Origin: Bacillota bacterium
GTDB lineage: Bacteria > Bacillota > Clostridia > Lachnospirales > Lachnospiraceae
DNA length: 64,000 bases
Direction: 5' to 3'
Assembly (NCBI GenBank): GCA_023437715.1
Contig: JAEZFK010000072.1
Span: 32,760-96,759, forward strand
How positions within the stretch are numbered: the stretch's first letter is position 1; each line of letters begins with the position of its first letter. The position numbers were made by a program, and so were the translations under genes. This document shows, piece by piece, positions 51,999 through 61,129 of the stretch. The notes below the pieces were generated by a model, which was given only the letters and a program-made list of their open reading frames with translations, was not told where the DNA came from and searched no databases.

Positions 51999-52062
51999 TA
52001 CCTGTTTACGGGATCTATTTTACACCAAAAGAGGATGTTTTAACAGCGGCAAAACATGCAGA

Positions 52063-52113
52063 AAGGGCCATGGGTCATCCTCCTTTATCAAAAGGGGACG
52101 GCCCATGGCCCTT
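52063..52113 (-). terminator. Terminator-like stem after trxA
   Basis: Perfect 12-bp stem AAGGGCCATGGG / CCCATGGCCCTT with a 27-nt loop. The T tract on the minus strand is short (TTTC), so termination may be incomplete, but it lies directly between trxA and the MerR gene. Confidence 0.7.
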
Positions 52114-52128
52114 CCAGTGTACATCCGG

Positions 52129-52449
52129 TTATTTTAATTTCTCTACCATCTCAAGAACTTCTTTTTTGGACTTCACTCCCACGGAAGTTACCGCCGGTTT
52201 CCCGTCCTTGAAAATCACCAGGGTCGGGATGCTCATAACCCTGAACTGGCCTGCCAGGTCAGGCTGCTGGTCTACATCTATCTTGCCCACCTTTACGTTG
52301 GGATGATTTTCTTCTGAGATCTCGTCTATGATGGGTCCAAACATCTTACAGGGACCGCACCAGGTAGCCCAGAAATCCACCAGAACGATGCCGCTGCTTT
52401 TCACTACTTCTGTTTCAAAGTTCTCCTGGGTTAATGTCAATACTGCCAT
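52129..52449 (-). CDS. trxA: Thioredoxin
   Basis: 106 residues, standard thioredoxin length. Active site WCGPCK near residue 31 (FWATWCGPCKMFGPIIDE), cis-proline loop VMSIPTLVIF. Cytoplasmic disulfide reductase. It is monocistronic, preceded by a strong promoter within a pair of long inverted repeats (52549-52617), so expression is probably regulated, and there is no thioredoxin reductase gene alongside. Confidence 0.97.
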   Translation of the reverse strand: MAVLTLTQENFETEVVKSSGIVLVDFWATWCGPCKMFGPIIDEISEENHPNVKVGKIDVDQQPDLAGQFRVMSIPTLVIFKDGKPAVTSVGVKSKKEVLEMVEKLK

Positions 52450-52548
52450 TTTCTGTTCCTCCTTCTTAAACTGTCCATCAATTCTATGGTTTTTCTTATA
52501 GTTTTATCATTATCGCCAGGATTATCCCCGGCTTTTCTGATTATCCTC

Positions 52549-52617
52549 ATGGAACTGTAACATTATGGGTTTCAGTAACTTTACTGTTATTATAAAAGTT
52601 ACAGTTCCATTTGTCAA
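52549..52617 (-). promoter_or_regulatory. trxA promoter flanked by perfect 13-bp inverted repeats
   Basis: On the minus strand TTGACA (52612-52617), a 17-bp spacer and TATAAT (52589-52594) form a consensus sigma-A promoter. ATGGAACTGTAAC (52549-52561) and GTTACAGTTCCAT (52598-52610) are perfect inverse copies; the second lies inside the spacer and the first downstream of the start site. A further dyad CAGTAA-CT-TTACTG (52573-52586) is between them. This looks like a multi-site repressor operator. Confidence 0.75.
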
Positions 52618-52624
52618 TACCTTT

Positions 52625-53791
52625 TTATTGCTTATTAAGATCAAAGCCCAGATTTCGGATTTTCTTCAAAAAGCTGTCCCTGGCCGCCTTAAGCCCTCCG
52701 TCGCCGGGACCTGTTTCCTCCCCTGCCAGGGTTTTGTATTCCAAGTCCTCCGAAGGGATTCTCCCGCCCTCGTATCCGCCGCTGAGCTCAAGCCCCAGCT
52801 GGAAATTTTCCTTGCGGTATGTAATATTGAACCTGGATATCTGAAAGGTCCGCTTTCCTTCCTGCCCGTTTCCGAAATAGAGCTTTGCGTCCCCAAGGAC
52901 CTGCCGCCCGTCAAGCAGAAGGCTTCCGCCCAGAGCCAGACCTCCGTTGGATTCCAGGCCAAGGGTTCCCTCCCCCAGCCCTTCCACACGGATTCCCGTA
53001 ATGATGAGCGACTTGTCGATGGTGAATAAAACCTCCTGGGCTTCGCTGTCCGTCCTTCTCTCCTTTAACAGCTGCCCCCATTCCTTTAAATCCTTTGTGG
53101 GCCCTTCTCCCAGAATTTCTCCTACTTCCTTTAAGTAATCATCGAAAAGGGAGGCCGGGACCTGGGCTTTTATCTTTACGCTTCCTTCTTCCCTTCCGGC
53201 AAAGTCAATCCGGCTTTCCATCATCATGGCGACGGCATCCTTTTGCAGGGTTACCAGATCCGTCTTTACCTGCTCTTTCTTCTGGGGAACAATGGAAAAG
53301 CCCATGACCTCCTTAAGTGTCTCCTGGGTGGTGCTTATGGGCGCTTCCGCAATTCCCGGTATGCGAAACACCACCTTTTCCTGGTCTGCCATGTAGTGGA
53401 TGCCTTCCCTTATGGAACCCAGAAAATACACGTCAAGGCTGCCCTGGGCATAGGTGTTTTTCTCATCCCGCTGCTCTCTCCAGGAAATCCCAAGGCCTCC
53501 TGGAAGCACCAGGATGGAGCGGCCGTTCCATTCCACCTCATCCGCCACCAGCTTTAAGGCTTCCTCATAGGCGTCCCCTTCTCCCTGATCCTTTCCCCAG
53601 AGCCCCACAAACTTTCCCCTGGTCAAAAGAGCGGCACGGGTCAAATAAAACCTGGCGTAATACATGGGAACATAATGCCAGGCCAGGCCCGCCAGAACTG
53701 CCAGGAAAAGGAGCACTGCGCAGATTCTGAAAAGGCCCTTCTTTCTTTTAAAAGATTCCCGTTTCGCTGAGCTTTTTTTCAAAGAATTCAT
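52625..53791 (-). CDS. Membrane-anchored protein of unknown function, partner of the YhgE-like gene
   Basis: 388 residues. A basic N-terminus is followed by one transmembrane segment (LFRICAVLLFLAVLAGLAW, about residues 20-38), with the rest probably outside. The extracellular part is rich in beta strands (VKIKAQVPASLFDDYLKE, GGLALGGSLLLDGRQVLGDAKLYFG) with no motif I recognise. The ATG at 53791 lies 44 bp inside the preceding gene, so the two are translationally coupled and likely act together at the membrane. Confidence 0.78.
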   Translation of the reverse strand: MNSLKKSSAKRESFKRKKGLFRICAVLLFLAVLAGLAWHYVPMYYARFYLTRAALLTRGKFVGLWGKDQGEGDAYEEALKLVADEVEWNGRSILVLPGGLGISWREQRDEKNTYAQGSLDVYFLGSIREGIHYMADQEKVVFRIPGIAEAPISTTQETLKEVMGFSIVPQKKEQVKTDLVTLQKDAVAMMMESRIDFAGREEGSVKIKAQVPASLFDDYLKEVGEILGEGPTKDLKEWGQLLKERRTDSEAQEVLFTIDKSLIITGIRVEGLGEGTLGLESNGGLALGGSLLLDGRQVLGDAKLYFGNGQEGKRTFQISRFNITYRKENFQLGLELSGGYEGGRIPSEDLEYKTLAGEETGPGDGGLKAARDSFLKKIRNLGFDLNKQ

Positions 53792-55943
53792 CTAATTCAA
53801 GCACCTTTCTCCGCAATACGATTCCGACCAACAGGGAAATCGGGATATAAACCAGTACATTTCCAATATCTCTCCAATAGGCGTTTTTGTAAACTCCGGC
53901 CACACATTCCCTCATGGCATTTATGAGATGGGTAAATGGGAGCAGAGGATTGAGTATCTGGAAAAACCGTGGCGTCACCTGTATGGGGAACGTTCCGCCG
54001 GAGCCAGCCACCTGAATGACCATGAATACCACCACAATAGCCTTTCCCACATCCCCAAAGGAAATGGTCATGGAATAGATGATGTTGGTAAAAATAATAC
54101 TTGCAATCACTGCCACAAGCACAAATTTCCCAGGATTAAGGCACTGAATTTTCAGCATATATAAATCTCCCAGGGACACCACAAGGGCCTGGGCGATGCC
54201 AAACAGCATAAAGATCAGGTACCGTCCGAAATACAGCTCATAAAGCTTCAGCCCCTTTGCCCGTTCCGGCTCTACCTTGCATTTTATCAATGCCACCAGA
54301 ATAAGGCCGCCGACCCAGATGGCCAGGATGGTGTAAAACGGAGCCATGGCTGAACCGTAATTTTCCACCGGATAAATCTTGTTGGTATTCATATCCGTGG
54401 GCTGCTTTAAAAAGCCGCTCAGCTGCTCCGGATCGTTCTGCATAATATCCATGATCTTATTCAGCTGCTTGTTGTCCGCGATCTTATTCACGTCCTCAAT
54501 CATGTCGTCCACCCGGTCCCGGCTCCGGTTCATCACCCGGACCGCGCTGTCCAGGGACTCGATTAAGCTGTGGGAGGAGTCGGAAAGGCTGGTTAAGGTG
54601 GAATCAATCTGGCTCACCAGGGCTCCGGTGCTGTCTAAGGCCCCTGCCACAGAATCCAGGGTGTCATAGGTCTGGTCCAGGCTGTTCTTTAAGGGGATCT
54701 CCACCTTGCCGGTGTAAAAGTTAAGGACATCCGAAATGGAGTTTTGAAGCGTATCAAGGGCATCTCCTATGTCATCCCTCATATCATCGGGCAGCCGCTT
54801 GGTCTGCTTCACCGCTTTCTCCCCGTTTTCCAGCTTGGTAAGTAAATCCTGCTGCTTTTTCACAACGTCCCCGAGCTGCTGCCGTAAGACCTCCACATCA
54901 TTTATGGGGATGGGAAGCTTTTTGTTGACCTCTCCCAGAATCCGGTTTACGCTGTTTAACCGGTCGATATTTCCCGTAACCAGATTTTCCATGGCCTTTA
55001 AGGCGTCGGCAACGCCGTCCGCCGACGGGTCCGTCAGCTTCTTAATGACTTCAAAGGATTCATAAATGGAGCCTTCCGTCTCCATAATGCCATCCAGCAT
55101 ATCCTCCACGCCTCCGGTAACGGTTTCGGAAAGCCCCCGGGAGGAATCAATCAGGTCCTTGGCGCTTAAAGCCGTCTTTCCGCCGGAATCAATCAGCCTG
55201 CTGACATCGGGAAGGGTCCCCTTCACCCCGTTATTTAAGCTGTCTACGGTGCGGAGAGAGGACTGGAGCATGGTGATGGTGTCAACCAGCTGGTTTAGGT
55301 CGCCCTTTACATCCGTAAGAGAGCCTACGGCATCGTTCCTGTTCGTCTCCTTGTTGGTGCTCCACTCATCGGAATAATCGTTTAAAACCGTTCCCATTAC
55401 CTTGGAGGTAGAGCTGATAAATGTCTCATTGATCTGCTGCTGTATGCTTTCCACGCCCTTATCCGTAATCTTTGTGGCAATGGCGTTTTTCTTCTCGTTT
55501 ACATAATACTGCAAAACCGGGCGTTCCACCCTGGAGGTGAGAACGCTGGAAATCTTCTGGCTGAAATCCTGGGGCACAATGACCGCCGCATAATATTTAC
55601 CGGATTCCACCCCGTCGATAGCCGTTTCCTTATCCACAAACTGCCAGCCGATCTGCTCGTTTTTCCTCAGCTCATCCAGTATCATTTCCCCGATGTTAAT
55701 GGAAGAATCGTCAATGTCCGTATCGAAAATACTGTCGATGGACGCGCCTTCATCCATATTGACCACCGCAACCTTAAGCCCTTTTGTGCTGGAATAAGGG
55801 TCCCAGCTGGCTGCAATGTTGAACCAGGCATACAGCGCCGGGATCAGAGTCAGCCCAAAAGCGATGAGGAGAGCTACCGGGTTAAATGCAATATGCTTAA
55901 AATCATCTATAAAGATCTTTATGATGTTCTTTATGTGTGTCAT
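53748..55943 (-). CDS. YhgE/Pip domain membrane protein
   Basis: 731 residues. An N-terminal transmembrane helix (FNPVALLIAFGLTLIPALYAWFN-like) is followed by the YhgE/Pip signature WDPYSSTKGLKVAVVN. A long extracellular coiled-coil-rich region runs over residues 190-510 (many SLxxL and DxxDxM heptads). Five or six C-terminal helices of ABC-2-like type follow (APFYTILAIWVGGLILVALI to YIPISLLVGIVL). The family includes the phage-infection protein Pip and transporters linked to type VII secretion. No type VII genes are adjacent. It overlaps the following gene by 44 bp. Confidence 0.92.
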   Translation of the reverse strand: MTHIKNIIKIFIDDFKHIAFNPVALLIAFGLTLIPALYAWFNIAASWDPYSSTKGLKVAVVNMDEGASIDSIFDTDIDDSSINIGEMILDELRKNEQIGWQFVDKETAIDGVESGKYYAAVIVPQDFSQKISSVLTSRVERPVLQYYVNEKKNAIATKITDKGVESIQQQINETFISSTSKVMGTVLNDYSDEWSTNKETNRNDAVGSLTDVKGDLNQLVDTITMLQSSLRTVDSLNNGVKGTLPDVSRLIDSGGKTALSAKDLIDSSRGLSETVTGGVEDMLDGIMETEGSIYESFEVIKKLTDPSADGVADALKAMENLVTGNIDRLNSVNRILGEVNKKLPIPINDVEVLRQQLGDVVKKQQDLLTKLENGEKAVKQTKRLPDDMRDDIGDALDTLQNSISDVLNFYTGKVEIPLKNSLDQTYDTLDSVAGALDSTGALVSQIDSTLTSLSDSSHSLIESLDSAVRVMNRSRDRVDDMIEDVNKIADNKQLNKIMDIMQNDPEQLSGFLKQPTDMNTNKIYPVENYGSAMAPFYTILAIWVGGLILVALIKCKVEPERAKGLKLYELYFGRYLIFMLFGIAQALVVSLGDLYMLKIQCLNPGKFVLVAVIASIIFTNIIYSMTISFGDVGKAIVVVFMVIQVAGSGGTFPIQVTPRFFQILNPLLPFTHLINAMRECVAGVYKNAYWRDIGNVLVYIPISLLVGIVLRRKVLELDEFFEKKLSETGIF

Positions 55944-56137
55944 GTTTACCTCCTTAGTTTTTTAATACAAAACTGTGCAGCTCCGTATTATAGCATTTCC
56001 CCCGGACAAATGCAATGACTGACTCAGCTAAAATCATGCCCTTTCGCCGGAATACAGGACCGCTCCTTTTATTAATAAAAGAAAAAACGGACCTCCACAG
56101 TATGAAAATCCGCATGGACAAAGCTTCCCGATTATAC

Positions 56138-56902
56138 TTAAAATGAAGAGTTTCCGGTCTTTTGCGCCTTTAACCGGATGCGCACGTAATCAGCATACCA
56201 GACCCCGTCCTTCCATAAGACAGGCTTTAAATTCTCCACGGTTTCCCCTATAATTTCCTGGGTTAAGGACGGGTCCATCCCTTCAAAAGGCAGGGTGACA
56301 AACATTTTTATCCAGTCCTCCAGCCCGTTTTCACCTGTAAGGGCAGTTTTGCGGTCAAAGAGGCTTGCATAGGTTACCCTTAAGCCGTGCCTTTCAACAA
56401 TCGGCGCATACTCTCCGATGGTGGGGAAATAAAAGGTTCGCTTATAATTCAACCCTCTTCTTTCAAATGCAGCCTCCAATGCGGAATGAATCGTTTCCGC
56501 GCAGCCATAGCCGCCGAATTCGCATACCAGATATCCCTGAGGCTTCAATGCCTTGAATATATTTTCCAGCAATCCGTCCTGGTCGTCGATCCAGTGAAAA
56601 ACAGCATTGGAAAACACATAGTCCACCGGCTCCTCAAGGGTAAAGCTTACGGCGTCGGCCTGCCGGAATGTCAGCTCCGGGTAATTTTCTGCCGCAGTTT
56701 CCAGCATCTTTTCCGAAGCGTCTATGCCGGTCACGTCTGCGCCCATATCTGATATTTTCTTCGTCAATGCGCCGTTGCCGCACCCCAGATCCAGGACCTT
56801 AGTGCCTTTCTCAATATCCAGAAGCCTTAAAACATCCTCGCCGTATTGATGTACAAACTGAAAATCCTTTGTGTAGCCCTGGGCATTCCATTCTATGTTC
56901 AT
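56138..56902 (-). CDS. Class I SAM-dependent methyltransferase
   Basis: 254 residues. SAM-binding motif VLDLGCGNGALTKKI at about residue 38, acidic motif VTGIDASEKML, and FSNAVFHWIDDQ as motif IV. The layout resembles trans-aconitate 2-methyltransferase and related small-molecule methyltransferases, but the acceptor cannot be told. Single gene. Confidence 0.92.
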   Translation of the reverse strand: MNIEWNAQGYTKDFQFVHQYGEDVLRLLDIEKGTKVLDLGCGNGALTKKISDMGADVTGIDASEKMLETAAENYPELTFRQADAVSFTLEEPVDYVFSNAVFHWIDDQDGLLENIFKALKPQGYLVCEFGGYGCAETIHSALEAAFERRGLNYKRTFYFPTIGEYAPIVERHGLRVTYASLFDRKTALTGENGLEDWIKMFVTLPFEGMDPSLTQEIIGETVENLKPVLWKDGVWYADYVRIRLKAQKTGNSSF

Positions 56903-57042
56903 AAAGCTTTCCTCCGTTAATCACTTAACAAACCTTAAAATATTCAAACCGATTATATCATTTTCATGGAACCATGGCAAGCCGGAAAACAGATGCCTTC
57001 TGCTCTTCAACAGTTTTTATAATTTCAGGTATATGGCCTGAA

Positions 57043-57085
57043 ATGCAAAAAGAGGCCGGTAGACGCAGTTCTCTACCAACCTCTT
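57043..57085 (-). terminator. Terminator-like hairpin downstream of flotillin region
   Basis: AAGAGG-GGTAGA pairs with TCTACC-CCTCTT around a short loop, with a two-base internal mismatch. On the minus strand it is followed by TTTTTGC. It probably ends the leftward flotillin transcript together with the gene remnant at 57112. Confidence 0.65.
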
Positions 57086-57111
57086 GTTTGCTTATTTTAT
57101 CCGGCAATCAC

Positions 57112-57218
57112 TTAGTGAACCCATACCCCATCCTGATTTACATAACAACCATCCGGAGTTGTGGTGTTTACCAGCATGTATCTATCTGGTCCCATATAAG
57201 ACATTCTTTTAACCATAT
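57112..57218 (-). pseudogene. Remnant of a secreted protein C-terminus
   Basis: A short frame translates to a stretch ending DRYMLVNTTTPDGCYVNQ then DGVWVH and a stop. This YxLVxTxTPDGYxVNxDGVWV pattern is the usual C-terminal signature of Lachnospiraceae surface proteins with cell-wall-binding-like repeats. The rest of such a gene is missing upstream; the sequence there belongs to the flotillin 3' flank. No ribosome site. Confidence 0.45.
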
Positions 57219-57285
57219 GTAATATCTCATTTTTAAGCAAAGAATGAATATTCTTTTTATCCAAACGGCAAAATATCTGCTTAAA

Positions 57286-58851
57286 TCAAATAAGCCCATC
57301 ACTCTGCTTTTTCTCTGTTCCCGCCTCTGCCCCTATTTCTGTGGCTAATACTGCTCCTGCTGCATCGGATGTTTTCATATTTTCCGGGAGCCCGGTAATA
57401 TTGAGGTTCTTTGTTACCTTGGCATCGTAGGTTTCCGCCCTCATGATCTCAGAAAGATCAACCCCCGTTGCCTCCTTCATGGATTCAAACAGCTTAGCCA
57501 TGACAACGGGAACATTTCCCGCAACAGAGCTGATTCCATTGCCCGAATCGCCGTTTCCTCCGCCAATAATGGTAATCTTATCAATCTGGGACAGGGGTTC
57601 TGCAATCTTACCTGCAATTTCAGGAAGAACCTTAATCATCATTTCCGCCATGGCAACCTTATTGTACTTCTGGTAGGCTTCTGCTTTCTTTTCCATGGCT
57701 TCTGCTTCGGCAATCCCCTTTGCCTGAATGGCAGCCGCCTCTGCTTCACCCTTTGCCCTAATACCTTCTGCCTCCTGAAGCATTGCATATTTTTCTGCCT
57801 CGGCCTGGGCTTTCTTTGCCTCAGCATCCTTTTCCTGCTCATACTTCTTAGCCTCGGCTTCTCTCTGCCTTCTTGCCAGATCAGCTGCCGCTTTCTGTTC
57901 AACCGCGTAACGCTCGGCGTCGGCCTTTTTATTGATTTCCGCTTCCAGAGTCTGCTGCATAACCGCAACTTCCTTGTTTTTCAGCTCGGCTTCTCTTTCT
58001 GCCTTGGCAATCTGTGCGTTTACCGTAGCCGCCTGGATTGTTTTTTGCTGCTCCTGTTTCTGGATTTCATATGCGGCGTCCGCCTGTGCTCTCTTGGCAT
58101 CCGATACCTGTTTTAATTCAGCTTTCTTGATTTCAAGCTCATTATTCCTTATAGCAATTTCCGACTCCGCATTAACCCTTGCATCGTTTGCCTCCCGGTC
58201 AGCCGCAGACTGTGCGATGGCAACCTCTTTATTTGCATTTGCCTTTGCAATTGCAGCATCCTTTTTAATCTGTGAAATATTATCAATACCCAGATTGTTG
58301 ATGACCTCATTTTCATCACGGAAATTCTGAACATTAAAGCTTACCAGCTCAATTCCCATCTTTTCTAAGTCCGGGATTACATTTTCGGAGACCTTGGTTA
58401 CAAAGGTCTTCCTGTCGCCGATTAATTCACGTAATTTCATGGTACAGATAATTTCACGGACATTGCCTTCCAGGACCTCTGATACGATTGAACCGATTTC
58501 TTCGGCACTTTTGTTTAAGAAATTCTGTGCGGCCTGGTCAATGGCTTCATCCTCTGCCTTGATTTTTACATTTACTGCGGCATCCACGTAGATATTGATG
58601 CAGTCCTGTGTGGGCACAGGATCTTTTGTCACAATATCAAGGGGGATGAGCTTTAAATTCAGTTTATCCAGTCTTTCCAGAAACGGAATTTTAATGCCCG
58701 CCCGTCCGATTAAAATTTTCTTTTTCCTCTTTAAACCGGAAATAATATATGCCGTATCCGGCGGCGCTTTTACATAACCGGAAGCAAGGATTCCTAAAAT
58801 TACAATGGCTATAATGATTACCGGGGCCATACCTAATAATAACTTCAACAT
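57286..58851 (-). CDS. Flotillin-like SPFH-domain protein
   Basis: 521 residues. N-terminal hydrophobic membrane hairpin (PVIIIAIVILGILASGYV), then an SPFH domain (residues 30-200: VPTQDCINIYVDAAVNVKI, REIICTMKLRELIGDR). A long Ala/Glu/Lys-rich coiled coil runs over 200-390, followed by the flotillin C-terminus (ITIIGGGNGDSG). It scaffolds ordered membrane microdomains. In Bacillus the gene (floT/yuaG) is paired with an NfeD gene; here the upstream region holds only decayed sequence. Confidence 0.95.
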   Translation of the reverse strand: MLKLLLGMAPVIIIAIVILGILASGYVKAPPDTAYIISGLKRKKKILIGRAGIKIPFLERLDKLNLKLIPLDIVTKDPVPTQDCINIYVDAAVNVKIKAEDEAIDQAAQNFLNKSAEEIGSIVSEVLEGNVREIICTMKLRELIGDRKTFVTKVSENVIPDLEKMGIELVSFNVQNFRDENEVINNLGIDNISQIKKDAAIAKANANKEVAIAQSAADREANDARVNAESEIAIRNNELEIKKAELKQVSDAKRAQADAAYEIQKQEQQKTIQAATVNAQIAKAEREAELKNKEVAVMQQTLEAEINKKADAERYAVEQKAAADLARRQREAEAKKYEQEKDAEAKKAQAEAEKYAMLQEAEGIRAKGEAEAAAIQAKGIAEAEAMEKKAEAYQKYNKVAMAEMMIKVLPEIAGKIAEPLSQIDKITIIGGGNGDSGNGISSVAGNVPVVMAKLFESMKEATGVDLSEIMRAETYDAKVTKNLNITGLPENMKTSDAAGAVLATEIGAEAGTEKKQSDGLI

Positions 58852-59040
58852 TCTTTTTCTCCTTTTATTCTTTTAATATGCGCGGCAATTATGCAGCGGC
58901 TTCCCGTTACTCCAGGGATGGCGGCGAGTGTTCCCGCCTCACCTTATGAAAAACCTTTTTCATATTACTTTCCCCCTTTCGCAAAAGGATTTGCCATCCA
59001 TCAGCAGGTTTCTCAGTTAAAAGCTCTGGTGGTATTCCTT
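58852..59040 (-). other. Flotillin leader with a possible 18-codon frame
   Basis: Reading the minus strand, GGGGGAAAG lies just upstream of an ATG (about 58955) that opens an 18-codon frame ending PPSLE before the flotillin gene. The same frame continues open upstream (LLTEKPADGWQILLRKG), so it could also be the tail of a lost gene. No known motif. Confidence 0.35.
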
Positions 59041-59507
59041 TCACTTATAATTTTTACACCTGATTAATCCAAGGGAAATCCCTGATATACTAATCAAAGC
59101 TCCCATAATAAAACCTAAAGGATGTATTACAATTGTACCAAGCTCTATAAACGGAAAGAAATGATCCAGTTCCCATACCTTGTATGAAAATGGAATTTAG
59201 GAAATCCAAATTTAAAAATCTGTGTAACTGCAATTAATCCAAAAAACGCAAATACATATACAGATCCACCAATGTTATTTATTAATAATTTCTGTAATCG
59301 TACCCATTAAAAAGCCAAATGCCGCAAATCTGACACTTCCTATGCCTTCTTCAATAAAATATCCCACCCAAAACAGGGAAACAGCGGTGATACTCGTGTC
59401 CGGTTATATCAATTCCTTTTACCGCTAAGTAATATAACAGGTCAATTCGTATATTAATTAAAAACAGAACTGTCCAGATTATTATAAAGCTAAATATGGC
59501 TTTATGG
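59041..59507 (-). pseudogene. Decayed multi-pass membrane protein gene
   Basis: Translating the minus strand in successive frames gives hydrophobic membrane-protein segments separated by frameshifts: FSFIIIWTVLFLINIRID, then ITAVSLFWVGYFIEEG and FAAFGFLMGTITEIINK, then GSVYVFAFFGLIAVTQIFKF, then PFIELGTIVIHPLGFIMGA and ISISGISLGLIRCKNYK with a stop. At least three frame changes are needed to join them. The parent resembles a small bacterial membrane protein of about 150 residues; family not recognised. Confidence 0.65.
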
Positions 59508-59709
59508 CTTTTAATTGATATAACCCATATACTCTTTCTTGTTCCTTAATTATATAAGGTTTTTAATGATTTCACAGCGTACAGTTTTAAGCATCCGCCT
59601 GCTAATATTAAGAATACTGCAATTTCATCTGACTATCAATATGAAGTTCCCCATATATCCTGATCTGTTGAACTTTAATTTTCTTAAATTAAATTGCTGC
59701 ATAAAGAAA
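59508..59709. other. AT-rich intergenic stretch
   Basis: About 200 bp between the decayed membrane gene and a terminator. A plus-strand frame exists (59539-59739) but has no ribosome site and reads as random hydrophobic residues, so no gene is called. Confidence 0.4.
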
Positions 59710-59732
59710 ACTATCAGCTTAGTACTGATAGT
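59710..59732 (-). terminator. Terminator of the methyltransferase gene
   Basis: Perfect 8-bp stem ACTATCAG / CTGATAGT with a 7-nt loop, followed on the minus strand by TTTTCTTT, about 20 bp after the stop codon. Confidence 0.8.
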
Positions 59733-59752
59733 CTCATAATCCAAAGAAAAAC

Positions 59753-60406
59753 TTATTTATATGCTTTCAGGATGTTCGTACTTTGCCATTTATTCATAAG
59801 TTCAACATTTGAAAATCCTCCGGAGAGCAGGGCCTGTGTTTCATGCTCCCTTGTAAGCGGCGTATCATAGTGATAAAACTCACCGTCACATATTCCCAAT
59901 TCTTTTTTCAGTCGGAAAAGCTCTAAAAAGTTTTTCTTTTCCTCCTCGTCATTTTCCACCATATAGTCCGTTAAAATAAAATATCCGCCCTCTTTCAAAG
60001 AATCATACAATTTTTTATAGAGCAAAATTTTCTGTTCTAAAGTAAAATGGTGCAGAGATTCCACAGAAACAGCAGCATCATATATATTTTCCCCAAATGG
60101 AACCTCAAAATATGAGCCATTGATAATCGTAAGCTGTTTGTCTGGAAATTTGGCCTGCAGCGTTTTTAGCATACCAACGGACAAATCAATTCCTGTTATT
60201 ACTGCAAGTGGATTAACCTTAAAATATTCATTCAATTCCAGCCCTGTTCCACAGCCTAAATCAAGCACTTTACATCCTGCGGTCATAGGCAGCATGGATG
60301 CAGTATAGGGGTAAAATATTTTTGCAGAATCAATGCAATTCATTTGGTGTTCTTCATATCCGTCCAAATGTCTGTCAAAAAATTCTCCCATCTTTTCAAG
60401 TTTCAT
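59753..60406 (-). CDS. Class I SAM-dependent methyltransferase
   Basis: 217 residues. Motif I VLDLGCGTGLELNEYF near residue 47, motif II VITGIDLSVGMLKTL, motif IV YDAAVSVESLHHFTLEQK, and GGYFILTDYM. Similar in layout to the UbiE/TehB-like small-molecule methyltransferases. Acceptor unknown. The gene is isolated, with its own terminator and an AT-rich upstream region. Confidence 0.92.
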   Translation of the reverse strand: MKLEKMGEFFDRHLDGYEEHQMNCIDSAKIFYPYTASMLPMTAGCKVLDLGCGTGLELNEYFKVNPLAVITGIDLSVGMLKTLQAKFPDKQLTIINGSYFEVPFGENIYDAAVSVESLHHFTLEQKILLYKKLYDSLKEGGYFILTDYMVENDEEEKKNFLELFRLKKELGICDGEFYHYDTPLTREHETQALLSGGFSNVELMNKWQSTNILKAYK

Positions 60407-60676
60407 CGCCGCCTCCTCTCTATGGTTAAAAATTAACCATTTTTATGAATATATTACCACCTGGCTTACCAGCTATCAATATTAAGCTTTCAATGTGCAA
60501 TAACAGGCTAAATCTTAATTCGTACTATGTAAGAGCAAGGAAATATCCGTCAATTTCAGTTATAATTTCAGCTGTATTATCATAACACCAATCTTTCCCG
60601 CAGATCTGCCTCCCATTATCCTCTATTCATTATATTATAGTTCATTTCAAAGATTCCAGGTTAAGGTTCCAAAAAG
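60407..60676. other. Intergenic region upstream of methyltransferase
   Basis: About 270 bp, AT-rich, with no gene on either strand. It must contain the leftward methyltransferase promoter; several TATAAT-like words occur, and none has a clear partner. Confidence 0.4.
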
Positions 60677-60715
60677 GGCCGGTGGCTTTAATTGTTATAT
60701 TAAAGCAGCCGGTCC
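60677..60715 (-). terminator. Terminator after the decayed MerR copy
   Basis: Imperfect stem GGCCGG-GCTTTAA / TTAAAGC-CCGGTCC; on the minus strand followed by TTTTTGG. It corresponds in place and sequence to the terminator at 62743-62784 beside the intact MerR gene, which supports duplication of the whole 3' region. Confidence 0.75.
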
Positions 60716-60758
60716 ACATTTTTAAGACATGGAGATTTTCAGGTATAAAGATATTTCC

Positions 60759-61035
60759 TCAGAACCCCGACTTTTTATAACTCCATCGGTAATTATTGCC
60801 TGAATGTTTCCCCGCTGCACAGCTTTCAGACATGCAGCAAATATTACAGCTCGAATGATTCTGTGGTGTTTGAAGCATTTGACGATGAAATTCATCAGGC
60901 ATTAAAAATCTCCATAGGGCGGCAAAATTCTGCCCATGAATTTCCATACTGCTCCCCATAAACGGAATATTATTTTCGGCGGCGGAATGAACCTTATCTG
61001 CATTGATATTTACTTCTGAATGTTGAAACCTACTG
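60759..61035 (-). pseudogene. Decayed 3' fragment of a MerR/TipA-like regulator gene
   Basis: The minus strand encodes SEVNINADKVHSAAENNIPF, then MGSSMEIHGQNFAALWRFLM, then PDEFHRQMLQ, aligning with the C-terminal TipAS part of the intact protein at 62832 (SVNAEEVHSAIEKHIRFM, SSMEMDAQGFAAQSRFLM, TDEFHRQMLE). The N-terminal DNA-binding half is absent and the ancestral stop codon is mutated, adding a nonsense tail. Similarity continues at DNA level past the stop into the terminator. Confidence 0.8.
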
Positions 61036-61129
61036 CCGATTCCCTGGAAAATATCAGTCTAACTATTTATTGAATATAATACATTAGGCGTCAAATTACG
61101 CTGTTAAATAGTCTACAGGAGGAAGCTTT

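Noticed and set aside
59539..59739. 66-codon plus-strand frame near the methyltransferase gene
   Set aside because: It crosses the methyltransferase terminator and reads as random hydrophobic residues.
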